From: Polynucleobacter sp. MG-5-Ahmo-C2
Lineage (GTDB): Bacteria > Pseudomonadota > Gammaproteobacteria > Burkholderiales > Burkholderiaceae
Direction: 5' to 3'
NCBI RefSeq assembly: GCF_018687735.1
Contig: NZ_CP061304.1
Span: 186,001 to 250,000 of the forward strand
Length of the DNA: 64,000 nt
The notes under the pieces are model-generated. The model did no database searches. It was not told where the DNA came from and was given only the letters and a program-made list of their open reading frames with translations. Position numbers and translations under genes: made by a program. This document shows, one piece after another, positions 16,321 through 26,026 of this stretch; within the stretch, counting starts at the first letter, position 1, and every line of letters begins with the position of its first letter.

Positions 16321-17721
16321 ATGCATATACATATCTTAGGCATCTGCGGTACTTTCATGGGCGGGATTGCCGCAATCGCTCGGCAAGCCGGTCACCGTGT
16401 AACTGGTTGTGATGCTAATGTGTATCCACCAATGAGTACTCAACTTGAGGCTCAAGGCATCGAATTGATTGAAGGATTTTCACCGGATCAATTATTGCAG
16501 TTTGAGACGATGCCTGATTTATTTGTTATCGGCAACGTGGTCTCTCGTGGCAATCCACTAATGGAGGCTATTCTCAATCAAGGACTCCCTTATACTTCTG
16601 GGCCGCAGTGGTTGGGCGAGCAAGTTTTATATGGCCGACATGTTTTGGCGGTTGCTGGCACACACGGTAAGACAACAACATCAGCCATGCTCACCTGGAT
16701 ACTTGAATTTAATGGCTATAAGCCTGGCTATTTGATTGGCGGAGTGCCGCTGAATTTCCCGGTATCTGCACGTTTAGGTGAGAGCAAATATTTTGTGATC
16801 GAGGCCGATGAATATGACACCGCATTCTTTGATAAGCGCAGTAAGTTTGTCCACTACAGACCGCGCACTGCCTTGCTAAATAACTTGGAGTTTGATCACG
16901 CCGATATTTTTGCTGATCTAGCGGCCATTGAAACCCAGTTTCATCATTTAGTTCGCACGGTCCCGAGCGAAGGTTTGTTGGTGGTGAATGGTGAAGAGCC
17001 TGCCCTAGCGAGTGTGATTACAAAGGGTGCCTGGGCGCCAGTAGAGTGTTTTGGTCATGCTACTAGTAACGAATGGTCATTTATTTCTCAAGAGGGCGAT
17101 GGGTTTATTGTCCACAGATCCGGTAAAGAAGTCGCAAAAGTGCATTGGGCTGTAGACTCCGGAATAATGGGTCGTCATAACCAATTAAATGCTCTTGCAG
17201 CAATTGCATCGGCAAGCCACGTTGGTATTCCCCCGGCAGATTCTGCTCGCGCCCTGGCAGAATTTAAGAATGTCAAACGACGCCTCGAGACCGTCGGTGT
17301 TGTAAATGACATCACTATCTATGACGATTTTGCGCATCATCCAACTGCCATTACGACAACTGTGGATGGTTTACGTCGTCGCGTTGGTAAGAGCCGCATC
17401 TTGGCTGTCTTGGAACCTCGCTCTAATACGATGAAGCTTGGGGTGATGAAGGCTCAGTTACCTGGCAGCTTGGAGCAGGTGGATAAAGTTTTTGCCTATG
17501 GTGCCAATACTGGTAAGGAGTCTCTAGGTTGGGACTTGGCAGAGGTCTTATCTCCGCTCAATATGAAAGAGCAGGGCAAAGCATTTGCTTTTGATGACCT
17601 TGATGTTTTAGTAGGTGTGCTTGCAAAAGAAGTAAGGCCTGGGGATCATGTCTTGGTGATGAGTAATGGCGGATTTGGTGGCGTGCATCAAAAACTATTA
17701 AAAGCTATTGCAGGCCAATAG
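16321..17721 (+). CDS. mpl: UDP-MurNAc:L-Ala-gamma-D-Glu-meso-DAP ligase
   Basis: Peptidoglycan recycling ligase that attaches salvaged tripeptide to UDP-N-acetylmuramic acid. The 466 residues have a MurC-like N-terminal Rossmann domain (HILGICGTFMGGIA), a central ATPase P-loop AGTHGKTTT with Lys117, and a C-terminal domain with the Mpl signature EPRSNTMKLG. GTFMGG replaces the MurC form and separates Mpl from MurC. It works in the same cytoplasmic recycling route as AmpD (4545). The start is fixed by the conserved MHIHILGI; no ribosome binding site precedes it. Confidence 0.95.
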   Translation: MHIHILGICGTFMGGIAAIARQAGHRVTGCDANVYPPMSTQLEAQGIELIEGFSPDQLLQFETMPDLFVIGNVVSRGNPLMEAILNQGLPYTSGPQWLGEQVLYGRHVLAVAGTHGKTTTSAMLTWILEFNGYKPGYLIGGVPLNFPVSARLGESKYFVIEADEYDTAFFDKRSKFVHYRPRTALLNNLEFDHADIFADLAAIETQFHHLVRTVPSEGLLVVNGEEPALASVITKGAWAPVECFGHATSNEWSFISQEGDGFIVHRSGKEVAKVHWAVDSGIMGRHNQLNALAAIASASHVGIPPADSARALAEFKNVKRRLETVGVVNDITIYDDFAHHPTAITTTVDGLRRRVGKSRILAVLEPRSNTMKLGVMKAQLPGSLEQVDKVFAYGANTGKESLGWDLAEVLSPLNMKEQGKAFAFDDLDVLVGVLAKEVRPGDHVLVMSNGGFGGVHQKLLKAIAGQ

Positions 17722-17737
17722 AAAAAGAAAGTAAAAA

Positions 17738-18472
17738 ATGGGTGACAGATTAAAAGACAAAGTAGCAATTATCACGGGTGGCGCTAAAGGGATTGGCTTC
17801 GCTACTGCTCAGCGCTTTGCGGGAGAAGGCGCAATCACAATCGTTGCGGATATGAATTTAGAGTCTGTAAAAGGCGCTGCCGCACAAATTCCGAAGGCAG
17901 AAGCTTATGCCATGAACGTGACTGATCGTGCCAGTATTCAGGCGGTTGTGGATCAGGTGATGCAAAAACACGGCCGTATAGATATCTTGATTAATAACGC
18001 TGGTATTACACAAGATGCCCGTCTGGTGAAGATGACAGAGGCGCAATTTGACTCTGTAATTGATGTCAATTTGAAGGGTGTTTTCAATTGCACGCAGATA
18101 ATTGTTCCGCATATGCTAGAGGCTAAATCAGGTGCGATTGTGAATGCATCTAGTGTAGTTGGTATTTACGGTAACTTTGGTCAAACCAATTATTCAGCCA
18201 CCAAATTTGGGGTGATTGGCTTTACCAAGACTTGGGCTCGAGAGTTGGGCCCCAAAGGTATTCGAGTGAATGCAGTCTGCCCCGGCTTTATTGCTACCGA
18301 AATGGTTAAAGCAATGCCTGAAAATATTCTGCAAGATATTGAGAGGCGAAGTTGGCTTGGCCGCCTTGGCACTCCAGAAGAAATGGCCAATGTCTATTTA
18401 TTCTTAGCCAGCGATGAAGCTAGCTATGTCAATGGAGTTGCATTAGAGGCTAGCGGCGGAATTTCCCTCTGA
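17738..18472 (+). CDS. fabG: FabG-type 3-oxoacyl-ACP reductase (SDR family)
   Basis: NADPH-dependent short-chain dehydrogenase of 244 residues. The cofactor loop TGGAKGIG is at 13-20, NNAG at 86-89, and the catalytic triad is Ser139, Tyr152 and Lys156 (YSATK). The pattern and length match FabG. It is not in a fab cluster here, lying between mpl and an RNase II-family gene, so it may be a second FabG with another oxoacyl substrate. The downstream gene starts 3 bp after the stop. Confidence 0.85.
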   Translation: MGDRLKDKVAIITGGAKGIGFATAQRFAGEGAITIVADMNLESVKGAAAQIPKAEAYAMNVTDRASIQAVVDQVMQKHGRIDILINNAGITQDARLVKMTEAQFDSVIDVNLKGVFNCTQIIVPHMLEAKSGAIVNASSVVGIYGNFGQTNYSATKFGVIGFTKTWARELGPKGIRVNAVCPGFIATEMVKAMPENILQDIERRSWLGRLGTPEEMANVYLFLASDEASYVNGVALEASGGISL

Positions 18473-18474
18473 GT

Positions 18475-20478
18475 ATGAATCTTTTATACGAAGAAGGTGG
18501 CGATATTAAGATTGCCGCAGTGCAGTCTGCATCGGGCACAGGTGATGCCGAGTCTTGGCAGGCCACTAGTCTTTCTGGAAAGAAGATCAAACTCAAAGCA
18601 AAGGAAGTTTGGCTCCGCTTTGAAAAGCCTGAGCCTCAAGCCGTGATGGACGAGGCCACTGCTTTATCTCAGAATATCGATTTGCAGTTACTGTGGGATT
18701 GCGCTCCAGATAAAGAGTTTGGTTTGGTCGATGTTTCTCATGAATATTTTGGCGCACAAGCAACTATCCCGCAGCAAGTCTCTTTAGCAATTGCTTTGCA
18801 AGGAGCCCCAGTATTTTTTCGTCGCAAGGGGCGTGGCCGCTTTCAGAGGGCGCCCCTAGAGCAACTGCAGGCCGGCTTAGCTGCGCTTGAGCGCAAACAA
18901 AAAGAATTGGAGCAGCAGTCTGCATGGCAACAAGAATTGGTTGCCGGCACTTTCCCGGAAGTGCTCAAATCTTCTTCTCAGCAATTATTGTTTTCACCGG
19001 ATAAAAATACCACTGCGTATAAAGCATTGTTAGCCGCATGCGCTGAGACTGGTGAATCTCCGGCGCAGTTGATGATTCGGTGCGGTGCAATTCTTTCGCC
19101 CCTGGCTTATCACCAAGGCATGTTTCTGAAAGCACACTTCCCCAATGGCGCTGCGCATAGTCAGGGCATTGGGGTTGATCAATCTGCTTACGCTGCTGCC
19201 ATTGCAGATCTGCCACTCGCAGACGTGAAAGCTTTCTCAATTGATGACTCGGGTACAACAGAGATTGATGATGCTTTATCAGTAACTGATTTGGGAGAAG
19301 GAGTTCATCGCATTGGTGTTCATATTGCTGCCCCCGGCTTAGCGATTACCAAAGATGACTCACTTGATCAGGTAGCGCGTACTCGTATGTCTACCGTATA
19401 TTTCCCAGGTGACAAAATCACGATGTTGCCTGACTCGGTCATTGAGCAATTCTCTTTGGATGCAGGTGCTTCGAGGCCGGCCTTATCGATTTATGTTGAT
19501 GTCGATCCAGAAGGGGTTGCGAACAGGGATTCCCTGCAAATGCGTGCTGAGATGGTGCCAATGGCAGCTAATTTGCGTTTAGAGAATATTGAACACCTTG
19601 TTAGCGAAGATAGCTTGCTGGATGAGGGTGCGGCTTATCCATATCGTAAAGAGCTCGCCATTTTATGGAAAGCGGCTAAACATCTGCATGCTGGACGTCA
19701 AGAAAAGCGAGTGGCTAATGGCCTTCGCCCAGAGCAGTTAGGTCTCATTGATCCCAACGCTTTAGCAAGAGATTTTCATTTCCAGATTCAGGATGTGAAT
19801 GGGGTCCAGCGCGTCGAGATTGAGCCCCGTCAGCGCGGATCGATTCTCGATACGATCGTTGCGGAATGGATGATTTTCTGTAATAGCGCCTCAGGGCAGC
19901 TGTTAGCTGATCATGGTTTGCCTGGCTTATTCAGAACCCAAAAGGGTTGGGGGCCTCTACGCACCCGTATGCAAACCACCCCGGGTCCTCATGAAGGCTT
20001 AGGCTTGGATTACTACGCATGGTGTACATCACCTCTACGTCGTTACTCTGATTTGGTAAACCAATGGCAATTGATTGCCCTGGCTAAACATGGTGTGACT
20101 GCAAAGATGGTCGCACCTTTTCCGCCTCGAGATGCCACTTTGATGGGGATTGCGGCAGATTTTGAGTCTTGTTATCAAACTTACGGTGAGTATCAAGATA
20201 GATTGGAGAAGTATTGGTGTTTGCGTTGGGCTATTCAAGATGGTGAATCAAAAAATGTACACGTTCGTCATTTAAAGGAAGGAATGTCTCGACTCGAGCT
20301 GGTGCCGCTCCATTTGCCTATACCGGAGTTGGCAAGTCATCCGCGGATGACCCGTGCTGAGGTAGTCTTGGAAGATATCGATCTATTGCAGTTAAGTGCC
20401 GCCGTCAGGGTATTGGAAATTGAAGCTAAAGTCGAGGTGCCTGAAGTTAGCGCTGCAGAAGATGGTAGCCCAGATTAA
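18475..20478 (+). CDS. RNase II-family (RNB domain) exoribonuclease
   Basis: Predicted 3'-5' exoribonuclease of 667 residues. The RNB catalytic segment begins at Asp257-Asp258 and includes Asp265-Asp266 (SGTTEIDDA), the acidic residues that bind two metals. A later CTSPLRRYSDLVNQ segment is typical of the domain. The N-terminal quarter is a divergent OB-like region, and the C-terminus is short, unlike RNase R with its long basic tail. This betaproteobacterial subgroup is usually annotated just as RNB domain protein. It is tightly linked to the fabG-like gene and to the TonB-like gene downstream. Confidence 0.87.
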   Translation: MNLLYEEGGDIKIAAVQSASGTGDAESWQATSLSGKKIKLKAKEVWLRFEKPEPQAVMDEATALSQNIDLQLLWDCAPDKEFGLVDVSHEYFGAQATIPQQVSLAIALQGAPVFFRRKGRGRFQRAPLEQLQAGLAALERKQKELEQQSAWQQELVAGTFPEVLKSSSQQLLFSPDKNTTAYKALLAACAETGESPAQLMIRCGAILSPLAYHQGMFLKAHFPNGAAHSQGIGVDQSAYAAAIADLPLADVKAFSIDDSGTTEIDDALSVTDLGEGVHRIGVHIAAPGLAITKDDSLDQVARTRMSTVYFPGDKITMLPDSVIEQFSLDAGASRPALSIYVDVDPEGVANRDSLQMRAEMVPMAANLRLENIEHLVSEDSLLDEGAAYPYRKELAILWKAAKHLHAGRQEKRVANGLRPEQLGLIDPNALARDFHFQIQDVNGVQRVEIEPRQRGSILDTIVAEWMIFCNSASGQLLADHGLPGLFRTQKGWGPLRTRMQTTPGPHEGLGLDYYAWCTSPLRRYSDLVNQWQLIALAKHGVTAKMVAPFPPRDATLMGIAADFESCYQTYGEYQDRLEKYWCLRWAIQDGESKNVHVRHLKEGMSRLELVPLHLPIPELASHPRMTRAEVVLEDIDLLQLSAAVRVLEIEAKVEVPEVSAAEDGSPD

Positions 20479-20494
20479 ATCTGCAGGATTCGTG

Positions 20495-21349
20495 ATGCCT
20501 AAAACATTAAATAAGGGAATACTTTATTTTCAAACTGCTTGGCGACGCCACCCATTTCGTCTAGCCCTTTGTGTATCGCTTCTCATTCATATTATTTTTC
20601 TCTCGATACGCTGGGGAATTGGAGAAGTTGAGAATCGTCGCCTTAACACCCCCCTGAGCGTTGTGTTGGTAAATGCCAGCACTAAAACGCCGCCGAAGGA
20701 GGCCAATAAATTAGCCCAAGCTGATTTACAAGGCGGCGGCAAAACAATGAACCAAGATGCAACTGCTTTGCACCGTGCGCGTTTAGGGGCAGAGGCTCGA
20801 CTAGAGGTTTTAGAGAAACAACAGAAGCAAATGTTGGCAAAACTGGATGAGCAATTTACTCGTTCCGGCGGACGTAAGAGTGGTGATGATCAAAAAATGA
20901 CCCCACAACTCAATTCGCTAGAGGCTGAATTAGCCAAGCGTTTGCAGACTGATGGGCGCGAGCCTCGACGTAAAGTGTTGACTGGTGCCAATGCCAAGGC
21001 AGTGACTTTTGCGCACTACTACGACGCTATGCGTCAGAAGATAGAAGCTTATGGAAGTGCATTTTTCCCACGCGCTAATGGCCACCCTTTGTATGGCAGC
21101 TTAGTGATTGTGGTCAGTGTGGATGCCCAAGGACGCATTACTACAAACGCCCAGGGTAAAGATGGCCTATCAATAGGTCGCAGCTCAGGCAATCCTGAGT
21201 TGGATAGGCAGGCTCTTGCCATCGTGCGCGCCTCCGCCCCCTTCGGACCATTTCCTTCAGAAATGCGTAATCAGATCGATGTGCTCGATTGGGTTTCTAC
21301 CTTTGAGTTCACTCGAGATGGCTCTGACTACTTAGAGCTTAAGCGTTAA
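20495..21349 (+). CDS. TonB-like C-terminal domain protein
   Basis: Membrane-anchored periplasmic protein of 284 residues: a transmembrane helix at about 22-39, a charged Gln/Lys/Glu coiled-coil stretch (about 88-135), and a C-terminal domain of about 80 residues with the TonB/TolA pattern (GSLVIVVSVDAQGRI ... NPELDRQALAIVRASAPFGPFP). The start at 20495 is chosen because AGGA lies six bases upstream; earlier in-frame starts overlap the nuclease gene and lack a ribosome binding site. No exbB/exbD is nearby, so energy transduction is not assured; a structural envelope role is equally possible. Confidence 0.78.
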   Translation: MPKTLNKGILYFQTAWRRHPFRLALCVSLLIHIIFLSIRWGIGEVENRRLNTPLSVVLVNASTKTPPKEANKLAQADLQGGGKTMNQDATALHRARLGAEARLEVLEKQQKQMLAKLDEQFTRSGGRKSGDDQKMTPQLNSLEAELAKRLQTDGREPRRKVLTGANAKAVTFAHYYDAMRQKIEAYGSAFFPRANGHPLYGSLVIVVSVDAQGRITTNAQGKDGLSIGRSSGNPELDRQALAIVRASAPFGPFPSEMRNQIDVLDWVSTFEFTRDGSDYLELKR

Positions 21350-21393
21350 CTTTTTTAAAGATAGTTTCTAAATTCGCTTATTCTGTAGTCATC

Positions 21394-22299
21394 ATGAGTT
21401 CACCTAAATCTGTCGATCTACATACTGATCCCGGTCTATTTTCGGGGCTGGATGTTTATGCTGTTGCTGGCAATCCAATTGCCCATAGCAAATCTCCCGT
21501 AATTCATCAACACTTTGCAGAGCAGGCGAGCCAAAAAATGCACTATGGTCGCTTGCAGCCTGAAATTTATTCATTTGCTGCCGCAGCCAAATCTTTCTTC
21601 GCCGCAGGTGGAAAAGGCATGAATATCACAGTGCCATTTAAATTGGACGCGCAAGCTTTTGCGGATGTATTAAGTTCGCGCGCCAAGTTAGCAGGAGCAG
21701 TCAACACCTTATGGATAAAAGCGGGCAAAGTCTTTGGCGACAATACCGATGGTGCTGGACTGGTGCGCGACTTGTCAGCACAGGGCCTTGCGATTCATCA
21801 ATCTAGGATATTGCTTCTAGGTGCTGGTGGTGCCGCACGCGGTGTGATTGGACCATTGCTAGAGCAATCACCAAAGTGTTTGGTGATTGCTAATCGATCT
21901 ACTGCAAAAGCGGATGAACTCGTGAAGTTGTTTGCTGATCTAGCGGCTTCTAAAGAAGTTGCTCTGGAATCTAGATCCTTATTGGAATTAGAGGATTCTT
22001 CAACTACCCCTTACCCATTTGATTTGGTAATCAATGCTACAGCCGCAGGATTAGTGGATGAATCACCTTTGACTCCTGCGGCAGCCATCAATATTTTTGT
22101 GCCAAGTTCCTTTGCATACGAGATGGTCTACGGCAAATCTACGGCCTTTATGCAACAAGCTTTGCAAAAAGGTGCGCGGGTAAGTGATGGCTTAGGGATG
22201 TTAGTTGAGCAAGCCGCTGATGCATTTTTATTGTGGCGCGGTGAAGACTTGGCGACAGCAATTGATTCACGTGCAGTCTTAGCTAAGCTTCGCAGTTAG
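21394..22299 (+). CDS. aroE: Shikimate dehydrogenase
   Basis: Reduces 3-dehydroshikimate to shikimate with NADPH. The 301 residues contain the substrate-binding NPIAHSKSP segment (Ser32, Ser34), the catalytic Lys83 in NITVPFK, Asp119 in DNTDG, and the nucleotide-binding loop GAGGAA at 143-148. Length and order match AroE rather than the quinate or YdiB branch, though that was not tested. It lies between a TonB-like gene and mtgA, the usual betaproteobacterial order. Confidence 0.96.
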   Translation: MSSPKSVDLHTDPGLFSGLDVYAVAGNPIAHSKSPVIHQHFAEQASQKMHYGRLQPEIYSFAAAAKSFFAAGGKGMNITVPFKLDAQAFADVLSSRAKLAGAVNTLWIKAGKVFGDNTDGAGLVRDLSAQGLAIHQSRILLLGAGGAARGVIGPLLEQSPKCLVIANRSTAKADELVKLFADLAASKEVALESRSLLELEDSSTTPYPFDLVINATAAGLVDESPLTPAAAINIFVPSSFAYEMVYGKSTAFMQQALQKGARVSDGLGMLVEQAADAFLLWRGEDLATAIDSRAVLAKLRS

Positions 22300-22323
22300 T
22301 TCTACTATTCGACTGACTTTCTA

Positions 22324-23076
22324 ATGCGTTGGCTTACTTACCTGGTCAAGTGTTTGCTCTGTGGTTTTGTCGCAATGCAAATTTACTTTGTGATTCAAAT
22401 CGCCCTCTGGATCGAGCTCAATCCTGCTAGTACTGCGTTTCAGAGGGCTGAACGTTGGCGTTTGTGTTCATGGCATTGGTCGTGCCCAGTCTATTCTGAG
22501 TGGACTCCTTATGACAAGATTTCCAACAATCTTAAGCGTGCGGTATTGGTCAGTGAGGATGATATTTTTTTTCAGCACAACGGTTTTCGGTTTGAAGATA
22601 TGAAAAAAGCTTGGGAAAAAAATCAACAAAGAACTCAGGTGGGTAGCTCTAGGACCGCTTTGCGCGGTGGCTCAACAATTACTCAGCAGTTAGCAAAAAA
22701 TCTCTTTCTTTCTTCTGAGCAAAATTATTTGCGTAAGGGGCAAGAGCTCATCATTACTGAACTTTTGGAGCTAACCCTCTCAAAACAACGTTTATTTGAG
22801 ATCTATCTCAATTCAGTTGAGTGGGGTGAGGGTATCTTTGGTATAGGATCTGCTGCTCACTACTATTACGCAAGCACTCCAGCCGCATTGGATCGAGACC
22901 ATGCCGCCGCATTGGCCTCTGCCTTGCCCGCACCAAAGTGTTTTGATAAGCCGCAATATTGTCGTAAGGCTAATATTCATTTTCCAACTCGCCAAGAGTT
23001 CATCTTGGAAAATATGGATCGGGTTGCCTTAGCGCCTTATTCGTCAGCTAAAAGCAGTAAATCAATCAAGCAATAA
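22324..23076 (+). CDS. mtgA: Monofunctional peptidoglycan glycosyltransferase
   Basis: GT51 enzyme that polymerises lipid II into glycan strands at the periplasmic face of the inner membrane. The 250 residues carry one N-terminal membrane helix (about 7-30). The catalytic segment has Glu78 (VSEDDIFFQHNGF), then RGGSTITQQLAKNLF and the IYLNSVEWGEGIFGI motif. There is no transpeptidase domain, which defines MtgA. It is 24 bp after aroE. Confidence 0.95.
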   Translation: MRWLTYLVKCLLCGFVAMQIYFVIQIALWIELNPASTAFQRAERWRLCSWHWSCPVYSEWTPYDKISNNLKRAVLVSEDDIFFQHNGFRFEDMKKAWEKNQQRTQVGSSRTALRGGSTITQQLAKNLFLSSEQNYLRKGQELIITELLELTLSKQRLFEIYLNSVEWGEGIFGIGSAAHYYYASTPAALDRDHAAALASALPAPKCFDKPQYCRKANIHFPTRQEFILENMDRVALAPYSSAKSSKSIKQ

Positions 23077-23092
23077 TTTATTGCCTCTCAGT

Positions 23093-23935
23093 CTACTTGG
23101 CACTAGCAACCCTGAGGGCATCACGCGTGCTTTGCGCTACCGCTCTTGCTGCCTGGGCAAAATCACTACCAACGCTGGCATACAAAATGGCTCTAGATGA
23201 ATTAATGATCATTCCAGTGCCCGGAGCATGGGTAATGCGACCTGCTGCAACGGTAGCATCAATATCACCGCCCTGGGCGCCAATGCCTGGAATGAGTAAA
23301 GGCATATCGCCAATAATCGCACGCACCTTAGCAATCTCTTCAGGAAATGTGGCGCCTACTACCAGGCTAATTTGGCCAGAGCTATTCCACTTTTGTGCGG
23401 CCAGTTTAGCAACATGCAAATAAAGGGGTTCACCAGAAGCGGTATTGATAAATTGCAAATCTGATCCACCGGGATTTGATGTGCGACAAAGCACAATGAC
23501 ACCTTTGCCAGCATGCTTCAGATACGGCTCGATTGTGTCAAAGCCCATATAGGGGTTTACTGTGACTGCATCTGCTCCATACCGTTCAAAGGCTTCGAGA
23601 GCATAGTGATCTGCAGTGCTCCCAATATCTCCGCGCTTGGAATCTAAGATTACAGGAATATGGGGGTACTTATCCTTGAGGTGCTGAATGAGTTTTTCTA
23701 GTTGCGCCTCGGCTCTTTGAGAGGCAAAGTAAGCAAACTGGGGTTTAAATGCGCACACTAAATCGGCAGTCGCATCAGCGATTTCGCGACAGAACTCAAA
23801 TATTCCCTCAGGTTTGCCCTGGAGGGATGAGGGCAAGCGCTTAGGATCAGGGTCAAAACCAACACACAGCATACTGCCTTGGGAAGCCCATGCAGACTGG
23901 AGTTGCTGGTTAAAGGTATTTGAGCGAGAGTTCAT
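23093..23935 (-). CDS. pyrF: Orotidine-5'-phosphate decarboxylase
   Basis: Last step of UMP synthesis. The 280-residue length and sequence fit the longer group seen in mycobacteria and betaproteobacteria. The catalytic motif [11 protein letters not shown] holds Asp98, Lys100 and Asp103. [14 protein letters not shown] and LCRTSNPGG are further family marks. It is convergent with mtgA (16 bp between stops) and divergent from corA (73 bp). Confidence 0.96.
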   Translation of the reverse strand: MNSRSNTFNQQLQSAWASQGSMLCVGFDPDPKRLPSSLQGKPEGIFEFCREIADATADLVCAFKPQFAYFASQRAEAQLEKLIQHLKDKYPHIPVILDSKRGDIGSTADHYALEAFERYGADAVTVNPYMGFDTIEPYLKHAGKGVIVLCRTSNPGGSDLQFINTASGEPLYLHVAKLAAQKWNSSGQISLVVGATFPEEIAKVRAIIGDMPLLIPGIGAQGGDIDATVAAGRITHAPGTGMIINSSRAILYASVGSDFAQAARAVAQSTRDALRVASAK

Positions 23936-24008
23936 TGGATTTGGCTTATTTTAGTGAAACTGTCATGGTGTATAGGATAAACTAGCGCTCATTCCTTAGG
24001 AGTTCACC

Positions 24009-24974
24009 ATGATCAACTTGTTCGTCCTGCAAAATGGCCGCCTCTCTCAAGAGCAAGTGGAAGATCGCAATGAATTGTTGCAATACGCTAATCCTATCTG
24101 GATTGACGTAGTTGATCCAGAAGAAGAAGAGCTGATTTGGATTAAAGAGGCGTTTGGCGTGCTTTTACCTGAATTGGATGATTTGGGCGATTTGGAAGCT
24201 TCCGCGCGCTATTTTGAGGCCGACGATGGTCATCTTCATATCCGCACTGATTTTTTATTGGATGAAGAAGAAACCTCTCGCAACGTGCGAGTTGCGTTTG
24301 TCCTGACCAAGCAAGTCCTGTTCTCGATTCATGATGAAGATTTACCAGTGTTCCGCTTGGTGCGTTTGCGCGCACGCTTGCGACCTGGTTCAGTGAGCAA
24401 TGCAAAAGATGTTTTGCTGGATCTGTATTCCACCGATGCTGAGTACTCTGCCGATGCGCTAGAAGAGGTTTACGAAAATCTCGAGCAAGCCGGTAAGCGA
24501 GTTCTTTCTGACAGCATTAACGATGCTGATGCTGCAGAGGTTTTAGAGACGATTGCTAAGGAAGAAGATACCAACGGACGTATCCGTCGTAATGTGATGG
24601 ATACGCGCAGAGCCTTATCTTTTCTGATGCGAAGCAAGTTGTTATCAGACGAACAGCAAGAGGAGGCGCGTCAAATTTTGCGAGATATTGACTCGCTCGA
24701 GAACCATACTGCATTCTTGTTCGACAAGATCAACTTCTTGATGGATGCAACAGTCGGCTTCATTAACTTGAACCAATCTAAGATTATCAAGATCTTCTCG
24801 GTGGTATCTGTTGCCTTAATGCCGCCTACTCTCTTGGCCAGTATTTGGGGCATGAACTACAAACACATGCCTGAGCTAGATGCCACTTGGGGTTATCCAA
24901 TGGCAATTGGCGCAATGATTGTTTCAGCCATTATTCCGTTGGTTTACTTCCACAGTAAGGGTTGGATGAAGTAA
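24009..24974 (+). CDS. corA: Magnesium/cobalt transporter CorA
   Basis: Pentameric inner membrane channel for Mg2+ (also Co2+ and Ni2+). The 321 residues form a large acidic cytoplasmic domain followed by two C-terminal transmembrane helices. The selectivity motif Gly281-Met-Asn283 ends the first helix, and the short C-terminus is basic. TTAGGAG gives a strong ribosome binding site before the ATG. The stop directly abuts the stop of the convergent pncC gene. No M-box or mgtA-type leader fits in the 73-bp upstream gap. Confidence 0.96.
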   Translation: MINLFVLQNGRLSQEQVEDRNELLQYANPIWIDVVDPEEEELIWIKEAFGVLLPELDDLGDLEASARYFEADDGHLHIRTDFLLDEEETSRNVRVAFVLTKQVLFSIHDEDLPVFRLVRLRARLRPGSVSNAKDVLLDLYSTDAEYSADALEEVYENLEQAGKRVLSDSINDADAAEVLETIAKEEDTNGRIRRNVMDTRRALSFLMRSKLLSDEQQEEARQILRDIDSLENHTAFLFDKINFLMDATVGFINLNQSKIIKIFSVVSVALMPPTLLASIWGMNYKHMPELDATWGYPMAIGAMIVSAIIPLVYFHSKGWMK

Positions 24975-25469
24975 TTAGTTCTTTAGTAATTGAATTAGAC
25001 CTGCTAAAGCATGATCAGTTGCCTGTTGGCGTATCGCTTGCCGATCTCCATCAAATAGTTTGGTTTCACAAGTGGTGATATTTGTGCCGGCAACATTTCT
25101 GATGACCCACCCAAAACAAACAGTTCCCACAGGCTTATCTTTTGACCCTCCGGTGGGGCCGGCAACTCCAGTAATGGCAATGGCAAGATCAACGCCTGCG
25201 TTGATTTGAGCTCCCTGTGCCATGGCTTTAGCCACCGGTTCACTGACCGCACCGTGGGACTCTATGAGTTCTGCCGGAACCCCTAGGCACTCAGTTTTGG
25301 CTTGGTTGCTATAGGTGATGTAGCCACGCTCAAACCATGCGCTTGATCCTGATAGTTCCGTTAGGGTGGCGCAGACGAGGCCACCTGTACAAGATTCAGC
25401 CAGCGCCAGTTTCCAGCTTTTGGTAGTTAATAGTTGAGCTAGTTCTTTAGCGTGATTAATAGAGTTCAT
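24975..25469 (-). CDS. pncC: Nicotinamide-nucleotide amidohydrolase PncC (CinA C-terminal family)
   Basis: Stand-alone CinA C-terminal domain of 164 residues that deamidates nicotinamide mononucleotide to nicotinate mononucleotide in pyridine nucleotide recycling. Family signatures are ESCTGGLVCATLTELSGSS near residue 25, RGYITYSNQAK, and AITGVAGPTGG. The N-terminal MoCF-like half of full CinA is absent. It overlaps pgpA by 4 bp, so translational coupling in thiL-pgpA-pncC is likely. Confidence 0.92.
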   Translation of the reverse strand: MNSINHAKELAQLLTTKSWKLALAESCTGGLVCATLTELSGSSAWFERGYITYSNQAKTECLGVPAELIESHGAVSEPVAKAMAQGAQINAGVDLAIAITGVAGPTGGSKDKPVGTVCFGWVIRNVAGTNITTCETKLFDGDRQAIRQQATDHALAGLIQLLKN

Positions 25470-26026
25470 AGTGGAATCATCTTTTGTATCAAAGCAATCA
25501 CTAGAAGCGTGAAAAAGGCTGCAGCAAGGTCATCCACCATGATGCCAAACCCGCGCCAGATAATTTGTAATATGGTTGATGGGTTGTGATTATTCTCTAG
25601 ATTTTTAAAGTGACAATCAATCATTCCAATGGGTCCTGGCTTGAGGGCATCAAAAAAACGGAAGAGTCCAAAAGCGATTGTCTGCATCCAAATGCTGCTT
25701 GGCATGATCAACAGCAGCACAATCCAAAAGGCGATGATTTCATCCCAAACAATTCCACCAAAATCTTTTTTACCCAACTCTTCGCTGACGTGACCGCAGA
25801 TCCAGCATCCCAAAATAATGCCGCCACCAATAATCCAGAGAAAGTCCTCTGTAGATAGAAAATACTCCCCTACTAAGAACGCTGCCCAAGCCCAAAGAGT
25901 GCCTGCAGTACCAGGTGCCACAGGGCTTAGGCCGCTGCCAAAGCCAAACGCAATAGTGCGACTTGCAGTTTGTCTTACCCATTTAAAAGTGGGTATTACT
26001 GGATCGGGATCTTTGGGGATACTCAT
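25466..26026 (-). CDS. pgpA: Phosphatidylglycerophosphatase A
   Basis: Integral inner membrane phosphatase that makes phosphatidylglycerol from its phosphate. The 186 residues have about four hydrophobic segments, the N-terminal GSGLSPVAPGTAGTLWAW signature and the WDEIIAFW acidic motif. A conserved VDD lies near the C-terminus. It is coupled on both sides, with 4-bp overlaps with thiL and pncC. The thiL-pgpA pair is widespread in proteobacteria. Confidence 0.94.
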   Translation of the reverse strand: MSIPKDPDPVIPTFKWVRQTASRTIAFGFGSGLSPVAPGTAGTLWAWAAFLVGEYFLSTEDFLWIIGGGIILGCWICGHVSEELGKKDFGGIVWDEIIAFWIVLLLIMPSSIWMQTIAFGLFRFFDALKPGPIGMIDCHFKNLENNHNPSTILQIIWRGFGIMVDDLAAAFFTLLVIALIQKMIPL